A stretch of DNA of 64,000 nucleotides from Portunus trituberculatus (Eukaryota > Arthropoda > Malacostraca > Decapoda > Portunidae), in the NCBI RefSeq assembly GCF_017591435.1, contig NC_059259.1, positions 1,980,749-2,044,748 on the forward strand, written 5' to 3'. The translations under genes and the position numbers were made by a program. The notes below the pieces were generated by a model. It was given only the letters and a program-made list of their open reading frames with translations, ran no database searches and was not told where the DNA came from. Position 1 is the first letter of the stretch. Each line of letters starts with the position of its first letter. Positions 25,622 through 38,489 of this stretch are shown piece by piece.

Positions 25622-26300
25622 GTTTCCCAAGTCGGTGTTCATTCTTGCCCTGGAGATGTAACGTTGACTCCCGACAGGGACGCTGAAGGTGTGGAAGAGA
25701 AGAAGGTGACTGACGTCTACAAGTCGGTGTTGATATCCCTGTAGGGTCGGTGTTGATACTTAGCCCTGGAGGTGTAACGTTGTTGACTCCCGACGACGAA
25801 GCTGAAGGGATTGGAGAATGATGAAGCTGCGGAACACGTGTGGGAAGACAAGAAGAAAATGGAAGGGAGGGGGGGAGGTGAGAACGGTGGTGGTCGCCCA
25901 CGCTGACGGAGGCGCGGAAGGGTGATAGGGCGGGGGATTGCGCGCGTGGGAGGGAGGTGGGGGCTCTAATGGGTGTGGGAAATATATTGTAAAGGTTTAT
26001 ATCGATTTTTATGAAGTCAACACCTGCCGCGATTACGCCATTGGTCCATCCTTTGTGTTCCTTGGTGATGGTAAATGAGAGCACTTGCCACTGACATTTC
26101 ATGTCGATCTGTCTTCCTTTGTGTTCCTTGGTAATGAGTGACAAGGACAGGGTATTGGCTGGCTTCCATTGAACAAGGATGAGTTGATCTTCCTTTGAAT
26201 TCCTTAGTGATGGGGGAAAGCCGAGTAATTATCCCTCCAGCGAAAGGGAAAGGAGGTGAGCGACCGTAGGCCTTCAAGGCCACGTGGGAGCGGAGCATAG
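25622..26300. repeat. Diverged direct repeats, unassigned
   Basis: Two blocks recur: a gtcggtgttgat...ccctggaggtgtaacgttg...gactcccgac unit (about 25630-25800), and tcctttgtgttccttggtgatg-type units (about 26046-26210, three copies). A 191-codon open frame on the minus strand across this region has no recognisable domain and low-complexity composition; I do not call it a gene. Confidence 0.55.
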
Positions 26301-27229
26301 GGCAGGTGAGCGAGTGAACCCAAAAACTAGAAGTGACGGCGATGTTAGCTTTAGAATTTGGACTTCATACATGGGTTAAGATAATTACTGCATACAGATC
26401 TCAAAGGCTGACAGTATATAGGTACTTTCCAGCCTCTTCACAAATTGGATGCATATGGGCATGTTCTTAGATATAAAGCAGTTTACATTAACCATAACAA
26501 TAATGGTGATTGAAGAAATGTTTCTCATTATCAAGATCATGATAACATTGATATAATTAATAGTAAAAGTTAAAATAATAATAATTATCCTATCTAAAGC
26601 GCTTAAATTACTTAAGGCATTTAGTTATGAAAATTTACGCCACTTAATACTATTTTCCTTATATTTCTACATGTTTTAAGTTTTATCATTCTTTACTGTG
26701 TATGAGTTGGTCAGTGACAAAACGGAGGTGAGAATGTCTAGTGTGTGACAGCCCAGGACAGTGGGCGTGTAGCACATAGCGGGGGAGTGTATGGCCAGAT
26801 GTTTGGTGGTCAACTGATAGGGAAAGGGGTGGGGAACGTGGGGGTGGGGAACGGGGAGAGGTTGATGGGGCGTGCGTCTTATATCTCTGCTCGAGTGACT
26901 GAATTAATCACTGAAGAGATGGAGTATAGTGTAATGCCCAATGAGTAGAGTTATAATATCGACTGTTTCACGACTTTGTAAGGATACCGCATTCCTGTCC
27001 GCCCCATCCAAGCTACCTCCCGGTCCCTCACTTCCCAGTAATTAGCCTCCCCTTCCACCTGCCTACCAGCTACCCTCGATCCTCAGGGCGGTCAAACTGA
27101 CGGATGGGGAGTGAAGGTGGATCTGGGGGAGGGGAATATGTCGGGTGGTGGCGTGGACACGTGGCGTTTGTTGGCACAGGAAACAAATTTTGTGAAGGCA
27201 TCCTTACCGCCCCACACCCACTACCTGCC
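26301..27229. other. Intron 4, no recognised feature
   Basis: I see no gene, RNA or known transposon in this stretch. Confidence 0.5.
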
Positions 27230-27433
27230 AGGGCCCGGATTCATAAAACTTTTAGTGCTAACAATTTACTCGTAACCTTAACAAATAGCTTGTTAACAGT
27301 AAAAGCGATACATGAATCTGTTAAGCCCTAAAAAGTGGTTAACAATGTTTGTTAGGCCTTGCTAAGTTACACGTTGTCCCGAGGACTTTTAGCGCCTTAA
27401 CAAACACTAACAAGTACAGAGTAGTGAGTGGCC

Positions 27434-28170
27434 ATGGCAGCACGACAACAACAACGGCGAAAATTTCATAAGAGGAGAGACATATTCCGGGATTTCAGTG
27501 ATGCTGAGCTCATCCGAAGATACCGTCTGGATCGTGCTGGCACCGTAGCAGTGACAGACTTGGTGAGGAACGAACTTCACAGTCAAACTTCCCGAAATAA
27601 AGCACTCCCTCCAGAGCTGAAGGTGGCTATAACTCTGCGTTATTTAGCTACTGGCAAAATGCAGCTGTGCAGTGGAGATGATTTTGGTGTGTCACAGCCA
27701 ACTATCAGCCGTGTGATTTGGCAAACAATCATTGCATTAATTGCCTCTTGTGTCTTCCACCAGTTTGTGAAGTTTTCACTGACTAGGCAAGAAGTTCAGA
27801 GAAAGCAGGTGGAGTTCATGGCTATAGCCGGATTTCGTGGAGTAGTGGGCGTGATTGACGGGACCCACGTGCGTATTGTGGCACCCAAAGATGATGAGTA
27901 CACCTATGTGAACAGGAAACGCTACCATAACATCAATGTCCAGGTAGTGTTTGATGCCACCTTCATGATCCTGGACATAGTAGCAAAATGGCCTGGATCA
28001 GTGCATGACGCCCGCATCCTGGATGAATCTGGACTCAAGATGTTATTTGACCAGAATTATGTGCCACAACCGTGCCATCTCTTTGGGGACAATGGATATC
28101 CCTTCAAGCAGTGGCTCCTAACACCATATACAAATCGTCAGCTAGCAGGCCCTGAAGCCAATTACAACAG
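27434..28170 (+). CDS. HARBI1-like DDE transposase, exon 1
   Basis: The ATG at 27434 lies just inside an open frame. A helix-turn-helix around residues 80-100 (FGVSQPTISRVIWQTI) is followed by the DDE_Tnp_4 nuclease: GVIDGTHVRI with Asp142, FDATFMILDIVAKWPGSVHD, and LFGDNGYP with Asp219. The exon ends at donor gtaagc in phase 2. Total protein with exon 2 is 345 residues, the usual size of HARBI1 proteins (about 350), with no stop or frameshift. In vertebrates HARBI1 partners a Myb-like protein (NAIF1-like); none is visible nearby. Confidence 0.92.
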
Positions 28171-28230
28171 GTAAGCAATTTCTTGTGATGATTGTACATG
28201 TTTCATATTAATATAACATTTATTTCGTTC

Positions 28231-28695
28231 AGAAATATCCTTTTTCATTCCTCTAATCCCTCATGCCAAATATATGTATCAATTAAGTTTTCCTACTTAT
28301 AAGTAATGCTACAAGGTTAGGTTCGGTTGGGTTAAGTTTAGGCTAGTTAGGTTAGATTAGGTTAAGTTAGGTTAATTTAAATTAGGTTCGTTTAGAGGAT
28401 AATATGGAGATAGTGATAGACTAATTATTTTAAGACTGGTATAGCCTAACCCTCTTTTCCTCAGAAATATCCCTTTTATTCTTCTAACTCCTCATGCCAA
28501 ATAGTATATGGATTGTATTAATTCAGTTTTCCTACTTATAAGTAATGCTGCAAAGCAAGGTTTGGTTAGGTTGGATTGGGTTATGTTTAGTTAAGTTAGG
28601 TTAGATTAGATTAGGTTAGGCTCAGATATATGGTAGTATAGAGATAATGATAGCCTATATATTTTAAGACTGTGATATAGCCTAATCATGTTTAC
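28231..28695. repeat. Tandem duplication (two units of about 230 bp) with degenerate TTAGGT runs
   Basis: Both units inside the HARBI1-like intron share aatatcc(c)ttttt-attc-tctaa-c-cctcatgccaaata, ttttcctacttataagtaatgct and a run of gttaggtt-type repeats, then attttaagact. The TTAGGT runs resemble degenerate arthropod telomere sequence (TTAGG). Confidence 0.8.
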
Positions 28696-28806
28696 CACCA
28701 GAAGTATATTTTCTCAAATTACTCTGACCTATGCTATGAATTAACCTGCAGAACTAGTAACATTTTAAAATGTGAGTGTAGTCAGCGTCTTTAATTTTTC
28801 TTTCAG

Positions 28807-29107
28807 AGCTCACAAAAGAACGAGAAGTGTGGTTGAATGAGGGATTGGGCAGTGGAAGCGAGGATTTCATGTCCTGCACAGTGAAGTCCGCGTTGCCCCC
28901 AACAAGGTCTGCAAGGTGATTTATGCCTGTGCTATTCTGCACAACTTCTGCAAGGACAGGGGCATTCCTCTCCTTGATGACGGTGATGATGGTGGTGCTG
29001 AAGAAGTGGAGGATGAGGAGGCTGCCCCATACCAAGCAGCTGCAGGCCCTGTGGCACGAGGATTTCAAGCCCGAAGGGATCACTTTGCAAACGCCCACTT
29101 CAAGTAA
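28807..29107 (+). CDS. HARBI1-like DDE transposase, exon 2
   Basis: This exon follows acceptor tttctttcag and completes the split Arg codon, giving YNR-AHKRTRSVVEWGIGQWK. The third catalytic residue is Glu256 in VVEWGIGQWKRGF, as in the family. The tail carries CAILHNFCKDR and an acidic stretch LLDDGDDGGAEEVEDEE, then ends HFK and TAA at 29105-29107. The stop overlaps a perfect donor-like caagtaagt, so a further exon cannot be fully excluded. An intact reading frame across a 636-bp intron makes this the best-preserved mobile-element gene here. Confidence 0.9.
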
Positions 29108-29249
29108 GTTTATTTTCATACACTCCACCACTGGTATGTCATACAAGAAACATATACAGGAGTGATTTTTGTAAAACTGTACTTAAAATTTTATGATACA
29201 TCTAATTGATATGTAACTTAAGGGTAAGCACACACACACACACACACAC

Positions 29250-29540
29250 GCCCGGTAGCTCAGTGGTTAGAGCGCTGGCTTCACAAGCCAGAGAACCGGG
29301 GTTCGATTCCCCGGCCGGGTGGAGATATTTGGATGTGTCTCCTTTCACGTGTAGCCCTGTACACTTAGCAGTGAGTAGGTACGGGATGTAAATCGAGGAG
29401 TTGTAACTTTGTTGTCCCGGTGTGTGTTGTGTGCCTGGTCTCAGGCCTATCCGAAGATCGGAAATAATGAGCTCTGAGCTCGTTCCGTAGGGTAACGTCT
29501 GGCTGTCTCGTCAGAGACTGCAGCAGATTAAACAGTGAAA
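29250..29540 (+). mobile_element. tRNA-Val-derived SINE, copy 1
   Basis: The head 29250-29320 folds as a tRNA: acceptor gcccggt, D arm tagctcagtggttagagcg, anticodon arm ctggc-ttcacaa-gccag (anticodon CAC) and T arm ccggggttcgattccccgg. The body (29321-about 29540) is almost the same as in the copy at 51793. (CA)n arrays lie on both sides. Because the head is followed by a shared body in two copies, this is a SINE and not a tRNA gene. Confidence 0.88.
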
Positions 29541-29552
29541 CACACACACACA

Positions 29553-30991
29553 TGGTGCTTCACTAGTGCACTATTTGTTTCTTTCTTTAATTTCGTTATT
29601 TCTAAATTCTCTTTCTCACAGAGAAGTTCATAATATCTTATTTTTGCTTTTGCTTCTTCAATCTCGCATTCTGCAGCTGCTATAATTGCTTTATGTGCTT
29701 TAATTTTCAGTTCTCTTTCGTGGATTTCATTATTGTTTTATGTTGCACATATCGGCTCGCTGTCATGCCATTTTGAATTTCTTTCTTTTATGTTATGAAT
29801 ACCAAGCTGGCCGTCTCGTGGCCATCCTATACTTTTTTTGGTGATTAGTTGAAGACCAATTTCTGTTCCTGAAAATTTAATGTCAGAGCGGCTCCTCCTT
29901 GTTGCTGTTGTTTGTTTTGCTACTTGGTTCAGTAAGTCTTGTTCATCTTCTGTTATATTATTTGCTTGGTGAGTGTTGCTGTGACTGGGCTGTTGTGGTT
30001 GTGTTTTTTGTGCTGGTTTTGAGAATACCATGTCTAGTATTTTCTTGCTCGGTGGTGATTTGGGTATTTTGATAACCGGCAAGTTGTTGGCTTTTAGCGT
30101 GTTTTGCAGGACTTCTTCAAAAGTACCTGGCTCCCCAAGGTTATTAAGATGTGCATGAAGCAGGCATGAGAGAATCTTTGATGGTGTTTCTTTGTCTAGA
30201 TTGATATTTGTTGTTAGTGATGATTGGTTCATTTTAGCGGCTCCGCTGTAGGATGTTGGTGTGGGGGCGTTTTCAATGTCCTTCTTTTTGTCGGTGATCA
30301 GCCTCTTTCTTATAGGACACCGCATGGCGAGTGTCCTGTGATCACCTGAGCAATTGATACATTTTTTGTTGGTGTTCTTGCAGTCCCTCCAGGTGTGCCC
30401 TTCCTCAGAGCACTCAGAACAGATCTTGTATTCACGGGGCTTATTACATTGGTTAGTGAAGTGGTCGTCCATGACGTAACATTTCATGCAAGTTGTTATG
30501 TTAACAAATATTTCCTGTTTAACTTGGTGGGGGGATACAGACATATAGCACATGAGAAAGCCTTTTTCTGTTGCCTGTTTGGCTTTTATTGAGTGGCTGA
30601 ATGTTACTTTAATTGTGGGGGAGTTGGGGAATCTGAAAACTTCTGTTATGTCTCCCTCCGCTATCCAAGAGTTGTGATCTATCATTTCATGTTTTAATAT
30701 CTCTTCATTGTTATTGTAAATGTATTCATCTAGTCTAGTGAGGATTACTGTGCGCTTAGCCTTTTGCTCTGGTGGTGTGAGGGGGCTAAACCCTTTTTCT
30801 TGGAATGCTGCTGTCACTTCGGGGGAGAGGAGTTGATCAATGTCTTCGTCTGTTCTCGTTAACACAATTTATCCATCACTAATGTTGATGATCCTCGTTG
30901 CGTAGATGTTTCTTACGGAGAGTGTCTGCAGCAGGGCTTGTCTGTGTCTTGGATCGTTGTTGCGTTTGTACTTTATTTTGACTCTCGCCAT
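29553..30991 (-). pseudogene. Jockey-like LINE ORF1 (gag-like, zinc knuckles, coiled-coil tail)
   Basis: The ORF starts with MARVKIKYKRNND at 30991 but has an in-frame TAA near 30870 before IVLTRTDEDIDQLL. It then reads as a typical gag-like ORF1: a TRLDEYIYNN region, FRFPNSPTIKVTF, and CCHC-like knuckles (CMKCYVMDDHFTNQC, CSECSEEGHTWRDC, CINCSGDHRTLAMRC). A second in-frame TAA at about 29740 separates a coiled-coil tail (HERELKIKAHKAII... ELLCEKENLEI) that continues to 29555, where the SINE region begins. ORF2 is missing. The protein would bind element RNA. Confidence 0.85.
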
Positions 30992-31600
30992 GGTGTTAAC
31001 ATTAGGGGTTACAATTCAATACAAAATCCTATAAGGGGGCCGTAGCCCGACACAATACCACAGCTAATAAATGATAGACAAAATGAAGAAGCCTGCCTAT
31101 GTGGGGCAGTTTGGCCACCCAGCTGCTGACAGCCGTCGTGATGGTTCCACCCCACGACCTAACCCTAACCAAGAGTTGCTCTGAAGGAGGGAAAGGGAAA
31201 TGTTCAGTAGTAGGTATACAGGGAGGCTTACCCAGCAACCTTCAAAGCCAGATCCACCAGATCCACCTTAGCTTCCGAGGGTCACTCTCGGGAGCGTCTT
31301 GGGTCCGCTCACTGTGGTCTGGCAATGAACGAGGCTGGGAACAAGGATAGGGATGGGGAGGATTGCTAGGAACAGCCGGGCGAGCTCTCACCGGACAGGG
31401 AGAGCTCCGGTACACAGCTTAACCTTTGTTAGGCTGGAGCCTTCACTACAAGAATGTAGGCAGCTAGCAGTGTGGCGGGGACAAAAACAACCCTGCGACG
31501 AGCGCACCCAGTGTCGTTGTGTCGACCGTGTGATGTGTCGACCGTTGTGTGTGACTCTATCTGTTGTGAGTGAGTGAGTTGACTGGGCGAGTTCTGCTGT
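30992..31600 (-). other. Probable 5' UTR of the Jockey-like element, otherwise unassigned
   Basis: The sequence lies directly upstream of ORF1 and contains no long ORF. It includes gacctaaccctaacc at about 31157. The extent of the element is uncertain; the (TA)n array at 31681 marks the next clear boundary. Confidence 0.4.
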
Positions 31601-31675
31601 CAAACATCACGACTCTCGCCCTTTGGCTAGAATTTGCCGAGATGCAGACCGTGTCTCCCATGATGCTTACCAAGG

Positions 31676-32806
<1,131 letters not shown>

Positions 32807-32889
<83 letters not shown>
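32807..32889. repeat. (TA)n microsatellite
   Basis: Pure array of 83 bp. Confidence 0.95.
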
Positions 32890-32892
<3 letters not shown>

Positions 32893-33274
32893 ATCATATG
32901 ACGTCACATGAAATTGGCGAATCAGATCCAGCAAAAGTGATGGTGACTTTGGCAACACTATAACCTTCCACATGTCGCTAGCATACACAATAGCTAGCCC
33001 CACAGACCTCATTGTTTATATACTCCAAAAGCATGATTAATAACATCATACGGACTATATTGTACAAATTAGTTTGCTTTTACCTTGTTTTCCATAACTA
33101 TTTTTACTCAGGATTAAGAGACCTCGTTCGAGGAATGGATTCCATACCGGATTCTAGAATCCTGACGCTGTAATCGGATTCCTATCGCCTCTCAGGATTC
33201 TACAGATTCGAATCCAGCAATCGTCTCCCGCCCAGCCCTAGTCACAGGAAGGAGCACAAGGCACATAAGCAATC

Positions 33275-33977
33275 GCCCGCCTCCGACTGGGCCACAGCAC
33301 GCTCAGAGCTCACTTGCACCACCTACGTCTGTCTTGTGCCCCCTTCTGCCCTTGGTGTAGGACTACCCCTGAGTCCATGGAACATTTCCTGCTTCAATGC
33401 CCACGCCTCCTCTCTCAACATAGTGCATTACGCTCCCGGCTCTCCGCCCTGGCCATCACAACACTCAACCTGCCCACCCTCCTGGCGGCCTCAGGTGTCC
33501 ACCTCTCCTGGCAACCTGCTGTCCCTCGCCTTACTTGTGCCTTCTTGAGGAAGACCGGCCAGCTACCACGCCTGTGATACCCACACAGGACTACCCCAGG
33601 ACTCATAAGGATCCAGAGATCTTCGTGGCCTCTTTTGGATCCTTATTAGCCCTGAGGGTAGTCCTGTGTGGGTATCACAGGTGTGGTAGCTGGCCGGTCT
33701 TCCTCAAGAAGGCACAAGTAAGACGAAGGACAGCAGGTTGCCAGGAGGGGTGGACGCCTGAGGCTGCCAAGAGGGTGGGCAGGTCGAGTGTTGTGATGGC
33801 CAGGGCGGAGAGCCGGGAGCGTAATGCAGTATGTTGAGAGAGGAGGCGTGGGCATTGAAGCAGGAAATGTTCCATGGCCTCAGGGGTAGTCCTACACCAA
33901 GGGCAGGAGTGGTCACGAGACAGTCGACGTATGCGATGCAAGTAAGGAGTATGGTGTGGCCCAGGCGGAGGCAGGCA
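33275..33977. repeat. Large palindrome built of two copies of repeat segment E
   Basis: The left arm (about 33275-33614) and right arm (33637-about 33977) are near-identical reverse complements around a 22-nt spacer, with ggatcc at both inner ends. Each arm encodes a LINE C-terminal tail: SRD/SCAPFCPWCRTTP, HFLLQCPRLLS, LAITTLDLPTLLAASG and FLRKTGQLP. The + arm is the plus-strand reading, the right arm the minus. The right arm passes into (TA)n at 33985. Confidence 0.92.
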
Positions 33978-33981
33978 AAAA

Positions 33982-34326
<345 letters not shown>

Positions 34327-34396
<70 letters not shown>
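34327..34396. repeat. (TA)n microsatellite
   Basis: Pure array of 70 bp between segments X and F. Confidence 0.95.
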
Positions 34397-34398
<2 letters not shown>

Positions 34399-34620
34399 GT
34401 TTTATTTGCCTTATAAGTTCATAACCACGAGAAAATGCAGGGAAAAATAGGGGGTGGGGGAGGAAGCATGGGAGAAATTTTAAGTTACTCCTAACAACGT
34501 TTTCTATTAAAGTACTCGCTTCCAACAGATGGCAGCACCATCGCTGTCCTCCAAACTTCAACCCACACCAAAACTTCCTCTCCGTATATTCCTTGTGCAA
34601 GACCGACCAAGGACGCAATG
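34397..34620 (-). repeat. Repeat segment F, second copy (minus strand)
   Basis: Reverse-oriented match to 13190-13390, beginning next to (TA)n with atgttttattt and including tttcattcgcttccaacagatggcagcacc-type sequence and the gggtggggg run. Confidence 0.7.
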
Positions 34621-35090
34621 AACTTCCCGTTAAGGCTACATCATTTCATTATCACAGGTGGAATATTGCCATTCGTAATTTATTTTCTCCTTACAGATTA
34701 TACAAAACGACGGTGACCGGATTAGTGTTTTCATAGATGAAAGAAGCCAATGCTCAAAAAAACTTAGCTGACACTGTTCTTTTTTTCCCGTAAACAGTGT
34801 ATTGAATAAGTCTTACCGTTTTGGTGACTAATACACTAAAACTCTTAAAACACTTTGTATTTATTTTTCTTGAAGGATAATGTTCTTTTGTTTACATATA
34901 ATAAAGTGTTTTATATATGCCTTGTGTTTTACTATATATTTTGACATATAACAAAGTAAAAAATGGACTCGAAAGACAGTTTTTTCTCTTTTATCTATTG
35001 TGAATATTGATGTTACCCCGTAAAAGGTACTTTGTAATTCATCTTTACATCTCGATGACACGAAAAACAACTTTCAGATAACACCTCATT
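34621..35090. other. Intron 4, no recognised feature
   Basis: AT-rich stretch with no gene or repeat identified. Confidence 0.5.
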
Positions 35091-35093
35091 AGA

Positions 35094-36463
<1,370 letters not shown>

Positions 36464-36467
36464 CCAG

Positions 36468-36573
36468 GGACGAGAAACTCAGCGGACAGTCCATAGCTTT
36501 TATCAACATGTACACCTTTGGCGTTCACCTGAAAGTAGGGCAACCACAGCTACCAGTGCGCACAAGTCTTCAG
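36468..36573 (+). CDS. Ionotropic receptor gene, exon 5 (pore loop)
   Basis: This 106-nt exon enters in phase 2 (the split codon reads Arg) and leaves in phase 0 at donor gtatat. It encodes DEKLSGQ and then INMYTFGVHLKVGQPQLP, which is the pore-loop segment, followed by VRTSLQ. In IR proteins an R/K-T-S stretch leads straight into the next membrane helix, here supplied by the exon at 36911. The acceptor cacccag lies only 8 nt after a 279-bp (TA)n array, so the usual polypyrimidine tract is missing. No other acceptor nearby keeps the frame. Confidence 0.85.
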
Positions 36574-36794
36574 GTATATACTTAATTTATTTACAAGTTC
36601 AAGTAATATTTTGAATTATTGATATTTGATCGAAATTATTCTAATTTTAATGTTCTTTGGTCTGTTTTATAATAATTTTTGTAATTTTTTTGTTATCTTT
36701 TTTTTATATTTAAAGATATGAACGTAGGCTGATGATGTCGGGTTTTACGGGAATTTTTAATGCTTTTGCAGATTTTCTCAATTCTCTTCATTAA

Positions 36795-36798
<4 letters not shown>

Positions 36799-36867
<69 letters not shown>
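36799..36867. repeat. (AT)n microsatellite in intron 5
   Basis: Pure array of 69 bp followed by five AC units. Confidence 0.95.
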
Positions 36868-36877
<10 letters not shown>

Positions 36878-36910
36878 ATTTATTTTACTAAAATGAGGAT
36901 ATTTTTCCAG

Positions 36911-37111
36911 ATATTTGTGGGATTCCTTTGGGTGTATGTAATTATCGTGTTGGAAGCGTACAGTGCAAAACTGGTAGCCTTTCTTACTGTAGAGAGATTT
37001 CCCGAGGGGATCAATACACTTGAAGAACTCTACCATTCCTCTCTCCCCGTGTATGGTCAAACCCCTTGGTGGGTTGACAGTTTGACAGCTGCAAAAAATG
37101 TTTATGCAAGG
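36911..37111 (+). CDS. Ionotropic receptor gene, exon 6 (post-pore helix and start of S2)
   Basis: This 67-codon exon is in phase 0 at both ends, with acceptor gatatttttccag and donor gtgagt. It begins IFVGFLWVYVIIVLEAYSAK and continues LVAFLT. This is the conserved transmembrane gate helix; AYSAKLVAFLT corresponds to the SYTANLAAFLT signature of iGluRs. Next come ERFPEGINTLEEL and LPVYGQ, the classic start of the S2 lobe (P-x-x-I-x-T-L-x-x-L). This is the strongest evidence for family membership. The intron before it is 337 bp with an internal (TA)n array; the intron after it is 159 bp. Confidence 0.95.
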
Positions 37112-37270
37112 GTGAGTTTATTTGGTTTTTCATAAGAATTCATAAAACAGTTTATTTTTAAACTAATACACTTTTTGTTCATCTGAATTTCTCAAGTTTA
37201 TTTTAAAATATTGTTCAATATGATAACAATAATTTATGAATCCATATCCATTCATCTTTTCTTCTTGTAG

Positions 37271-37430
37271 AAACTGGTTTCCCAGTACAGTACATTGACA
37301 GACTTTGAAGACATCTACAAACATCTCGATAGTGGCAAAGGTGTCTATATTGCTTCGTCCAACAACTTGATTTACACAATATCTCTATTGTCCAAGAATG
37401 GCAATCCCACCATGAGGATCATGAGGGTTG
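37271..37430 (+). CDS. Ionotropic receptor gene, exon 7 (S2 lobe; gene continues beyond)
   Basis: This exon follows acceptor tttcttcttgtag in phase 0. It encodes the middle of the S2 lobe, with DFEDIYKHLDSGKGVYIAS and a loop ending NPTMRIMR. Two donors are possible: gttggt after 37426 (phase 0) or gtaaaa after 37430 (phase 1). I prefer the second for its better match to consensus, without proof. The rest of S2, the final transmembrane helix and the C-terminal tail were not found downstream in this window, which is almost entirely transposon-derived. Intronless continuation is excluded by the stop at about 37487. Confidence 0.85.
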
Positions 37431-37606
37431 GTAAAATTACTTATGTGTTTACCCACTTTGTATTCAGTTACGTGCATTCATGCTCTTGAGCTTAAGAAAT
37501 ATCCTTGTCATTTAGGAATTAATACGTAAACTCAAAATATTTGTATAAATATTAATTTCAATGGTTTCTATTTGTTCATATGATTTATCAGATTAGTTCT
37601 ACACAG

Positions 37607-37607
<1 letters not shown>

Positions 37608-37663
<56 letters not shown>

Positions 37664-37723
37664 GATGAGTATAATAATCAAATTGATAATAATAATAATA
37701 ATAATAATATTAATAATAATAAT

Positions 37724-37762
<39 letters not shown>
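37608..37762. repeat. (TG)n and (TAA)n microsatellites
   Basis: TG array 37608-37660; TAA/TAAT array about 37687-37762. Confidence 0.95.
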
Positions 37763-37763
<1 letters not shown>

Positions 37764-37901
37764 GAAACAATAATAATAAAATTTTTCAAAATCCGACACC
37801 CATCAAGACTTTTGGGATTTGGGCTAATTCCGATAACGTTACTTCTTAATCTTTCCCTCATTATTTCATCCTAGCACCACTGCTATCTCATCTGTCTCTA
37901 A

Positions 37902-38112
37902 GGCCCATACAATACGAGGGTTGACAACGCAGCAGGTCTGACGCAACGTTAACGCTAATGAAATTAATCAACGTTAATTGAATGGAAAGCAAATTTTCAG
38001 TCTATACAAGCGTTTTTAGCGCTTGGGTAGTCGGCGTTGATCGTACGTCCGGCACTGCTAACGCATCTGAATGCGTTGGTGGCGCAACGTTTTCAACGCT
38101 TGTCATACTATA
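37902..38112. mobile_element. Harbinger-type MITE, left part
   Basis: The left end ggcccatacaatacgaggg (37902-37920) matches, in inverted orientation, the end ctcgtatagtatggacc at 48244-48260, and both are flanked by TAA. A weaker inverted end (cttgtcatactataccaagg) lies at 38099-38118, so this could instead be a complete 215-bp copy. A 3-bp TAA duplication is typical of Harbinger elements. Confidence 0.45.
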
Positions 38113-38240
38113 CCAAGGATTTTAGGGAGGATATACGGGTTCAATGGGCGGGCTGGAGGAATTGATTAGGGAATCTCGCTTCTAACAGATGGCGCGCGGG
38201 TCGAAGGTAGTAAGGGGGTGAGGGATGGGGTGGTTCATCG
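38113..38240. repeat. Fragment of repeat segment E outer end
   Basis: ccaaggattttagggaggatatacgggttcaatg and the following cgcttctaacagatggcgcgcggg match the minus strand of 14110-13990. Confidence 0.75.
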
Positions 38241-38489
38241 GCGGGGATGGATGGTTGGATTTTAATTTAATCTAACAACTACGGTCATATGGCGCCGCTA
38301 CAATACATGATATGAAACTAACGTGTATATATACAAAAAACTAATTAAAAGTAATTAAAAACAATAGAGTAAAAGAGGGAAGGAAACTATAAATACTATA
38401 AAACTAAAAACAAGTAAAACAACAAAAACAAATAAGATAAAATTCACAGTTTTGGGAGAAGGCCAGCTTTTCCCAAAAACCTAAAAACA

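Larger units (their letters stand above)
27230..29107 (+). mobile_element. Harbinger-type DNA transposon (left end and transposase)
   Basis: A left terminal-repeat-like sequence gggcccggattcataaaac starts at about 27230, followed by subterminal ttaaca repeats, then the HARBI1-like gene. No matching inverted end was found downstream of 29107 before a SINE at 29250. The element is therefore right-truncated, or the gene is a domesticated or solo copy. Confidence 0.65.

Noticed and set aside
25569..26144. 191-codon open frame on the minus strand
   Set aside because: It spans diverged direct repeats, is Pro/Ser-rich, has no recognisable domain and no codon or splice support.
26745..26948. Gly-rich 67-codon frame
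   Set aside because: No domain, no splice context, composition follows GC-rich local sequence.
28320..28640. True telomere repeat array
   Set aside because: The TTAGGT runs are short, degenerate and lie within an intron.
29250..29320. Functional tRNA-Val gene
   Set aside because: The fold is good, but the same head with the same 220-bp body occurs at 51793, so it is a SINE head.
33314..33577. Stand-alone small zinc protein (CPWC...HFLLQC)
   Set aside because: It is the C-terminal tail of a LINE, present in several inverted copies with frameshifts.
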